A stretch of DNA of 64,000 bases. Source: Maratus speciosus (taxonomy: Eukaryota > Arthropoda > Arachnida > Araneae > Salticidae). The position numbers were made by a program, and so were the translations under genes. The notes under the pieces were generated by a model that saw nothing but the letters and a program-made list of their open reading frames with translations, was not told where the DNA came from and searched no databases. The stretch is taken from the NCBI GenBank assembly GCA_963932465.1, contig OZ010792.1, positions 512,291,100-512,355,099 of the forward strand, read 5' to 3'. This document shows, piece after piece, positions 57,577 to 64,000 of the stretch. Positions within the stretch are counted from its first letter, which is position 1. Each line of letters begins with the position of its first letter.

Positions 57577-58500
57577 ATACGTTAATAGGGGTAGAGGAGT
57601 GGCATATCACATGATGGGTTAGGGGAAGATTACCCGGGTTTTAAATTTTCAGTGGCGACAGAAAATTGTTGCATAATCTAAACTTTTATATTAGTGTACC
57701 ACTAAATTGGACTTCATAATTTCGCTGTACGAGCATTAATATAGGTATAATGTCAACATTTAACATCGCCATACACTAAATTAATACCCCAAATTATTTT
57801 CTTTTGTTAATGTCTAAATAAGAAGCAACATTATGCTTATATTTTAATACAATATTCATTCAACAACTCAGAAATATATATATATATATATATTAATTAA
57901 TTGCGTGAAGACCCAGGAAAGTTATGCAAAATATTTTATAATAACTTATTAATGATATTTTTTAAGGGGTCATCTATTTATACAAACTTAAAAAATTTTT
58001 AATACTAACAACTAATTTTGCATCATAGTGGATTCTTTGGTAATTATTATCTTCAGATACCAAACGGGAAATCATTAGTAATGAGATGTAATCTTGAATT
58101 CGCATATTTAAAGCTTCTAGAAATCGATTTTAATGGGGAAGGTGGAATTGTAAATTACAATTTATAACTTTAAAATATAGATTACTCGAAATTAATTTTC
58201 GAAAAATATGCGCATTGTATGTAACCTATGATTTTTTTAAAAACAAAAATTTATTTTTAGAAGCTTGAAATATGCAAACAAAAAATTACAGCTCATTCCG
58301 CCATGTATATTTTGAGCTTTGCTTAAAAAATCTACCTGCATTGTAATCTATTTTGCAATGATTAAAAATAAAAGTAACATTAGGAGTTCCAAGCTTTAAT
58401 CCTGAATAATTCCTAACTACTTGACCAAATCACTTCTAATTTTGACAAATCACTCAAAAATTGGGGAAGAACATATACCCACACGCTGATTTTTATATAG
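57577..58500. other. AT-rich sequence, nothing recognised
   Basis: Contains a TA run near 57,872-57,890 and no supported coding sequence. Confidence 0.4.
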
Positions 58501-58507
58501 ATAACCC

Positions 58508-59009
58508 TTTAACACCGGGAGTTTTTTTGGTAGAAATTGAAAGTTTGGGTGGTTTCCTCTTATCGATAGTATCGTATTTGATTGAAAAAAAAAATTTAAA
58601 TACCCGATGTCAGGTTATGCCAAGGGAGGACCCACACAATGCTAGCGGCATTGTGTAGGGGATGATATGTAGGGAAAAAAGCGTGCAAAAAGACGTTCGT
58701 TTGACATTAGCCTTAATCTACACAATTGTGTAGTTTAGGATTATGTGTGCAAATATCTAAAAATAAAAGTTTAAGCAAAAAAAGTTGTTTATTGAGATCA
58801 TTTTCATCAGCCACAATGAAAATGTTTGAAACATTTTTTGTTTTTGGACAGACTACTACAATTTCATTTTCTGAGACGTGCTTAATGCTCGCACCGCTCT
58901 TAAAAGCCGTTGACAAATGGTATGCCCTCCACTCCGTTCGGATTGTGCCTGATCTTCCAATTTTTAGTTTTCCCAGCAGCGGTATTTTGTTGAAATACCG
59001 ATCGAAGTA
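58508..59009 (-). pseudogene. piggyBac transposase relic, C-terminal half
   Basis: The minus strand reads YFDRYFNKIPLLGKLKIGRS, GTIRTEWRAYHLSTAFKSGA and NEIVVVCPKTKNVSNIFIVA. The order 'YFDNYFTS.PLL..L...G....GT.R' is typical of the catalytic domain of piggyBac transposases after the GLGGSVVL segment. The frame ends at 58,713. Beyond it is a subterminal inverted motif (GACCCACACAATGCTAGCGG, 58,627) and TTAACACCGGGAG at 58,508, a plausible piggyBac end at a TTAA target. The protein is interrupted at 59,009 by element E4 and resumes at 63,205. Confidence 0.8.
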
Positions 59010-59444
59010 GGGGAGATGGGGGTACATGTGAACAGTTCGCATAAATATAGCTTTATCTCATAACTGGATTAATTTCTATAGACAAAAACTACTTAATATA
59101 GTAAACAGAACTTTCTTTTACACGTGGTAATTTTTTAAAAATAACTTGTATAGTTTTTCTTACATTTTTTAATAGTTTTATAAATTCAAAAAATTGTTCA
59201 CATGTGCCCCATCAGCGGGGTAGTTATGAACACACGTGGGGCACATGTGAACACAAGGAAAAAATATCCTTTAACATGCTTTTTATTCTGTTATTCATTT
59301 GTCATCGTAATCATTAGTTATATTACCTTTTAAATTCACCATAAAGAAAAAAATATACATATATTTCTCTAGTTTCTGGGTGATATGTTTAAGCAAAAGA
59401 TTATAAAATGAAAATAAGTAGATTTGGAAGGGAGAGTCTTAGAT

Positions 59445-62016
59445 CAGCGTATCTTAAACTGTGGTCCGTGGACCCCTGGGGGTCCGCGAACTTACAGACG
59501 GGGGTCCTCAAGCCCAGTATTGAATTCAGACTTTTTTCCTTTTCGACAGGAATTTCTGTAGCTGTAGTTGTGGATAAATGGTGGACTAGAACTTCTAATC
59601 TAGGACTATTAATAAGCATAAAATAAACACCTAAATCTAAATCTTTCGAGGGAGAAATTTGAATGCTGGGGATGGGAACCCCAACCCTCTTTCCGTTCAG
59701 TTCTCTGAATTCATCTCTGCGTAAGCCAAACATCTTTTCCGAACATTTTTTCCTCGTCAGTGCGCTTTACATATGAATTCTGTTTCACATTGGCATAGTA
59801 GTAATCACGTATCCATATGTCAGCTTATCAAGAAACGCTAAAGCAAGGTGAAAACGGTAGTGAGTAAATTCCAAAATCAATGCGATTTTTGTGCACTGCT
59901 CGTATTTTGGACTCTCTTGTTGTATACTTACATTTTCTTATTCATAATATGAATGAGTGGTTAAAGACCGGTAAAGTAAAACGTAAAGAAGAGATGGATC
60001 CAGATATAGATGATGATGATGATTTAATATCTCGCAATTTAACATAGAAGAAATTACCGCAAAGAAAAAAAACGCAAGTACTCTGAAAAATACCTGTATT
60101 AATAATGAAAAACAGCCTGTTTGCCACGATATATCACAATATACTGCCAAAGGAATGTGTGAAACCAGCAAAACTCCATAGAAATTTACAAAATAAACAT
60201 AAAGAGTATTTAAACAAACCAACTGGATTTTTTAATAGTAAGTTAAAAGAACTGAAAACAAGTCAGAAATTATTTTAAAAGACCGCAACTGGTTCCAGTA
60301 ATGAAAAGGCCGTTTGTCTCGTATCAGGTATCTTTGATGGCAGCAAAGTCTGCAAAACCACATACGATTGCAAAGAATTTAATTCTATCTGCTGCTAAAG
60401 CAATGAACACAACAATGTTTGGAGAAAAAGCAGCAAAGGATCTAAATTTACTTTCATTATCTAAAATATGTGAAAATATTGAGAGTTAATTGAACGTGTA
60501 AAAATAAGTCCTTATTTCGCTTTACAGGTGGATGAGAGTTTAGACGTTTACGTTTCCAATAATGTGAATTTGTTAGCTTTATTCGTTATGAATTTGGTGA
60601 TAAGGTATGTGAAAATTTTTTGTTTTGCAAATTCATTCCATCTCACACAACAAGTGCAGCGCTATTCACCTCGTTAGAAGGTTTCATAAAAGAAAAAAAA
60701 AAAACTTGTCAAAATGTGTCGGAATAAGTACAGCTGGACCTCGAGTTGTGAGTGGACCTATTAAAGTTTTGATAAGCTCATTTAAAGATAAAACATCACA
60801 TGCAGTTTGGACATACTGTTGTATTCACCGTGAATCGCTGGTCGAGAAAAAAATGCCTGAAGATTTGAAGTATACATTCAACGAAGTTGTTTCAGTAGTA
60901 AATTATATCAAGGCTCGTCCATTGAATTCTAGACTTTTTTAAATTCTGTGGGAAGAAATTTGGAGTCAACACAAACAGTTACTTTTGCATACAGAAATTA
61001 GGTGACTGTACCGAGAAAAAGTTTTAAATCGCTATTTTGCGCTGCGTGATGAAGTAAGGTTATTTTTATTAGATTCCATATGCCATTTGAAAGAATGTTT
61101 CAATGATTTTTCCTGGCTTGTCCAAGGCGGTATATTTGATAGATATTTTTAGTTTTCTGAATGAGCTGAATTTAAGCTTACGAGGAACATTGGTAAGTAT
61201 TTTCCAGTAGAGGACAAAGTAGATGCAACAATAAAAAAATTTATTTATGGACAAATCGACTAAAAATAATAATTTGGAATCATATTCGATTCTTACAAAC
61301 CTCTGGCGATACAATTTCTCCTGATGTTGTGCAAAATTTCGTTGTACATCTGAAGAACTTGAAAGAAGCTTTCCGATATTATTTTCCTCCCTCACAGTCA
61401 GTAAACGAGTGGATGAGGGGTTCATTTCATTTCCAAGGTATGAGTGAAATGCAATACTTAACAATATTAGAGAGGAGACAACTTGCGGAATTATCATGCG
61501 ATGTTTCCATGAAAATTGCTTTCTAAGTGAATAGCCTTCCTAATTTTTGGTTGTGCGTGAAAAATATGTATACAGAACTAGCAGCATTACCATCCAGCAT
61601 TTATTTCCCTTCTGCACAACATATTTGTTTGGAAAGACTTTCTTCAGGCTTGTGCACATGAAAAACAAATATAGAAATCGATTGAATGTCAAAACAGACT
61701 TGCGAATACATGTTTCGAACATTGAACACAGACATTGCACATCTCGTAGGAAAAAAACAGCAGCATACTTCTCATGGAAAATAGTAGTGTAATTTTAGCT
61801 GTCTTAAAATAAGTGCAATTTTTCTTAATGCAGCTGATTTTTTCAACTACTAAACTCGGAATATCTGTAATGAAAAAATAAATAAGTTCTATCCTACAAT
61901 TTTTCTTTTCTTTTTTTCTTCTTTTTATCTTACATTAACAAAACTTTTGTTGGGGGCCCCGGAATGCATATTACATCAGAAGGGGTCCGCGAGATCCCAA
62001 AGTTTAAGAAACGCTG
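59445..62016 (+). mobile_element. ZBED5-like hAT element, decayed, inside E4
   Basis: Ends CAGCGTATCTTAAACTGTGG and CCCAAAGTTTAAGAAACGCT then G, flanked by TCTTAGAT and GCTTAGAT (8 bp, one mismatch), the hAT-type duplication. Next to both ends are GGTCCGTGGACC and GGGGTCCGCGAGATCC words. 2,572 bp. Confidence 0.88.
59936..61790 (+). pseudogene. ZBED5-like hAT transposase, many stops
   Basis: Read across frames on the plus strand: NEWLKTGKVKRKEEMD, CVKPAKLHRNLQNKHKEY, SPYFALQVDESLDVYVSNNV, then CIHRESLVEKKMPEDLKYTF, VNYIKARPLNSRLF, a GVNTNSYFC segment, LIDIFSFLNELNLSLRGT and, near the end, ELAALPSSIYFPSAQHICLE. This order (LQ.DES.D, HRE.L..K.MP.DL, .NFIK.RPLNSRLF, L..IF..LNELN.SLQG) is that of the ZBED5/FAM200-type hAT transposases. 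More than ten stops and frameshifts make it dead. The zinc-finger (BED) N-terminus is not seen. Confidence 0.85.
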
Positions 62017-63204
62017 GCTTAGATGATTCATTAAATATTGTTGCAATAAAAAAAGAAGCAATTAAAAAAAAAAATTAAAACTTTTAAATTTTGCTTAAGG
62101 GTTTTTATTTGGGGGAAATTTTAGGGAGGGGTCATTTACATACTATTTATCGAAAATCTGCCGAAATACGAAAGATTCTCACTCCTGTATTTGCCTTATT
62201 TACTTGTAAATTATAGATAAAGAAGGGTTTTTTAATGATTAAAAAAATCTCGACTATAACCCCCCCCCCCCCAACTTCTTTTGCTTTTGAAAGAGGGGGG
62301 GGGGGGGGGTACAATCGGAATTTTACGGAAGTTATCAATTTAAAAATTTTACTTTCTTAAAATATTACTGGTATTTATGGATATGGTATTTTGAATGGAT
62401 AGCTCCATTCAAAGCATCATATACATAACTGTTTTAGAGATGGAAGTAAGCCATCATTGCAAGGTTAGAACAAATGTAACAGAAAAATTTGCAAAGTTGT
62501 TCAAGGCAATACTTTTGTATTAACAATGCATAAAAAATATTGTTGTAAACCGTTTAGTAAAATAATATATAACTCTTATAGCATTTTAGAAAACATTAAA
62601 TTTATTTAAAGTACAATTGAACGTAAATGAGCTTGTTGCTCTTTATGTATTTGCTGAAAGATGTGTTTGTGGAAGTTTCAATACAAAATAAACTTTGTGT
62701 GAGGAAAATATCTTCTATTTCAGGAAAATTGTAGATAAAGGAACTTACATTATTTCTCATTAAGTTAACTGAAAGAAACAGAATCACAGAATGATTATTG
62801 GGACACTTATGAACTGTTCATATCTGCCCCAACTAGTCTGTTCACAAGTGCCCCACATTGCTGCTTTTGTTAAATTGAAAAATCATTAACATTTCTCAGT
62901 TTTAGAAGAAAAAGAACTGTATCAAAAATGTTTATTAGTGTTCATAGTATACGTTAAAACACTCAAATTCAAATAAATGAATAAATAAATAAAGTTATTC
63001 GCTTATCAACTTGGAACAAAGATTTTACTTTTGAGATCTAAAAACAGTGTTTTGGCTACAGAGGACAAACAAAATGTCATAGAGCTTCAAAAAAATTTTA
63101 CCATATGTCTACAGGTGCTATCATCTTTAGTAATTTTTTTCAAATAAAACAACTTATAATAACTATCGAAAAACTGCGATGTTCACATGTGCCCTCATCT
63201 CCCC

Positions 63205-63545
63205 TACTTCAAACTAGGTCTGAACCAGAGTAAGGACTACAGCAAGTCCTAAGCCTAGATCCTTGTGGACCAGGTCTGTACTTTCCCACTGGTATACTGC
63301 AAATTTTAAAACTATCCCAGATGATGCTGTTACCACAGAGTGTGGTTTGTTTTTTACATACTGCTTTACCGAGACACGTCCTAAAAAAGGGAATCGTCTG
63401 CTCATCTATGGAAAATTTTCCCTGATCTCCTGGTAAATTCAAGCAGACACTACGGAATCTGTCAAGCATTTGCTGAACTTTCCATAATTTATTATTCATT
63501 CCTGGTGGTTTACTTGCTGTGCCAACAAAATGGAATGAATTTAAT
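63205..63545 (-). pseudogene. piggyBac transposase relic, middle part
   Basis: The minus strand reads HFVGTASKPPGMNNKLWKVQ, QMLDRFRSVCLNL, GKFSIDEQTIPFFRT and, after a frame change, QYVKNKPHSVVTASSG, KFAVYQWESTD and LGLGLAVVLTLVQ. The motif 'SIDE..I.F' holds a catalytic Asp of the piggyBac DDE_Tnp_1_7 domain, and 'QY...KPH..G.K' and 'LG....V.L' follow as in the family. The segment runs into the TA at 63,205, beyond which element E4 begins; the C-terminal half continues at 59,009. The N-terminal part above 63,545 is not recognisable. Confidence 0.82.
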
Positions 63546-64000
63546 CAAATTTAAAGATGTATCTCGTGGTATGCATATAACTCATATAAAACTTATAAAT
63601 CATACATGGCATCTATAACTCAGAGCAGAAACATACAGTTCGTTCCATGTGCATATTATATATCTAATACTATCCATTTTTAATAGAAATCATGAATAGT
63701 ACAAACCTATTCTTTAAAATTAATCCACTTTAAAAATGTAATTAATAAAAAATAAATTGATAAAAACAAATTAAAAAAAATCACTTACAAATAAAAATTT
63801 TATATATTAGAATTGTAACTATTTTGGAAATAGTAAATGCCGGACCCACACAATTGTGTGGGTCATTTTTTTTTTTACTTTTATAAAGCCTAATTAAATT
63901 TATCAACGACAAAATCAATTAAAATCACGAATATAGTATATGAAAAGAAAATTTAAATCTAAGCAAACACTAAAAATCATATTTAAAAGAAATTACGATA
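63546..64000. other. AT-rich sequence with a piggyBac-like subterminal palindrome
   Basis: At 63,841-63,866 a perfect inverted motif GACCCACACAATTGTGTGGGTC is present; related GACCCACACAAT occurs at 58,627 near the other piggyBac end. No coding sequence was recognised. Confidence 0.4.

Larger units (their letters stand above)
59010..63204. mobile_element. TA-flanked GGGGAGATGGGGG element E4
   Basis: Starts GGGGAGATGGGGGTACATGT and ends ACATGTGCCCTCATCTCCCC, with TA on both sides (59,008-59,009 and 63,205-63,206). The specific word GGGGCACATGTGAACA recurs, direct or inverted, at 59,198-59,260 and 62,810-62,860 and at both ends. The interior hosts a ZBED5-like hAT relic; without it E4 would be about 1.6 kb. 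It interrupts a piggyBac transposase, so its boundaries are confirmed by the continuity of that protein on the two sides. Confidence 0.88.

Noticed and set aside
54937..64000. Search for N-terminal PUDP exons (DMDG motif)
   Set aside because: None was recognised; the exons are presumed to lie beyond the right edge.

Overview
This is an AT-rich, repeat-dense eukaryotic window. Two protein-coding genes can be supported, both on the minus strand, both split by long introns and both running off an edge. Split genes, 15-kb introns and a transposon fauna of DUF4817-type mariner, Tc1, mariner, piggyBac, hAT (ZBED5-like) and LINE relics point to an arthropod. A CLCA gene together with DUF4817 mariners makes a chelicerate such as a spider plausible; this is inference, because the window holds no diagnostic marker.

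Genes. The 3' end of a pseudouridine-5'-phosphatase (PUDP/HDHD1, HAD family) gene lies at 49.2-54.9 kb. Its N-terminal exons are not seen and are probably beyond 64 kb. About 4.6 kb beyond its stop, the 5' end of a CLCA (calcium-activated chloride channel regulator) gene starts at 44,619. Five exons (44.5, 29.2, 24.1, 21.9 and 20.8 kb) join with matching phases and GT/AG borders into about 278 codons. They cover the signal peptide, the N-terminal CLCA metalloprotease-like domain and the Cys-rich segment. The zinc-protease HExxH motif of the family is absent. A sixth, CLCA-like exon at 28.6 kb is out of order and out of phase.

Layout. 1-14.4 kb: AT-rich sequence with miniature elements and diverged local duplications. 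14.4-17.6 kb: a near-perfect 3.16-kb palindrome, followed by a diverged third arm and a dead DUF4817 mariner transposase (17.8-19.8 kb). 20.8-44.6 kb: CLCA exons, with introns packed with DNA transposons, TTAA-flanked miniature elements, hairpins, and a higher-order tandem array of 174-bp units (37.4-39.1 kb). 42.1-48.8 kb: nested foldback elements, a LINE relic split by a TA-flanked element, and a minisatellite. 49.2-64 kb: PUDP exons and introns holding nested elements. These include a piggyBac pseudogene split by a TA-flanked element that is itself split by a ZBED5-like hAT relic.

The most distinctive signal is a set of five TA-flanked elements (10.7, 22.2, 46.7, 56.0 and 59.0 kb). Four share a GGGGAGAYSGGGG terminal head. 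Each carries its own repeated G4-plus-word motif near the ends and inside. Two of them sit inside other recognisable transposons, which fixes their boundaries.
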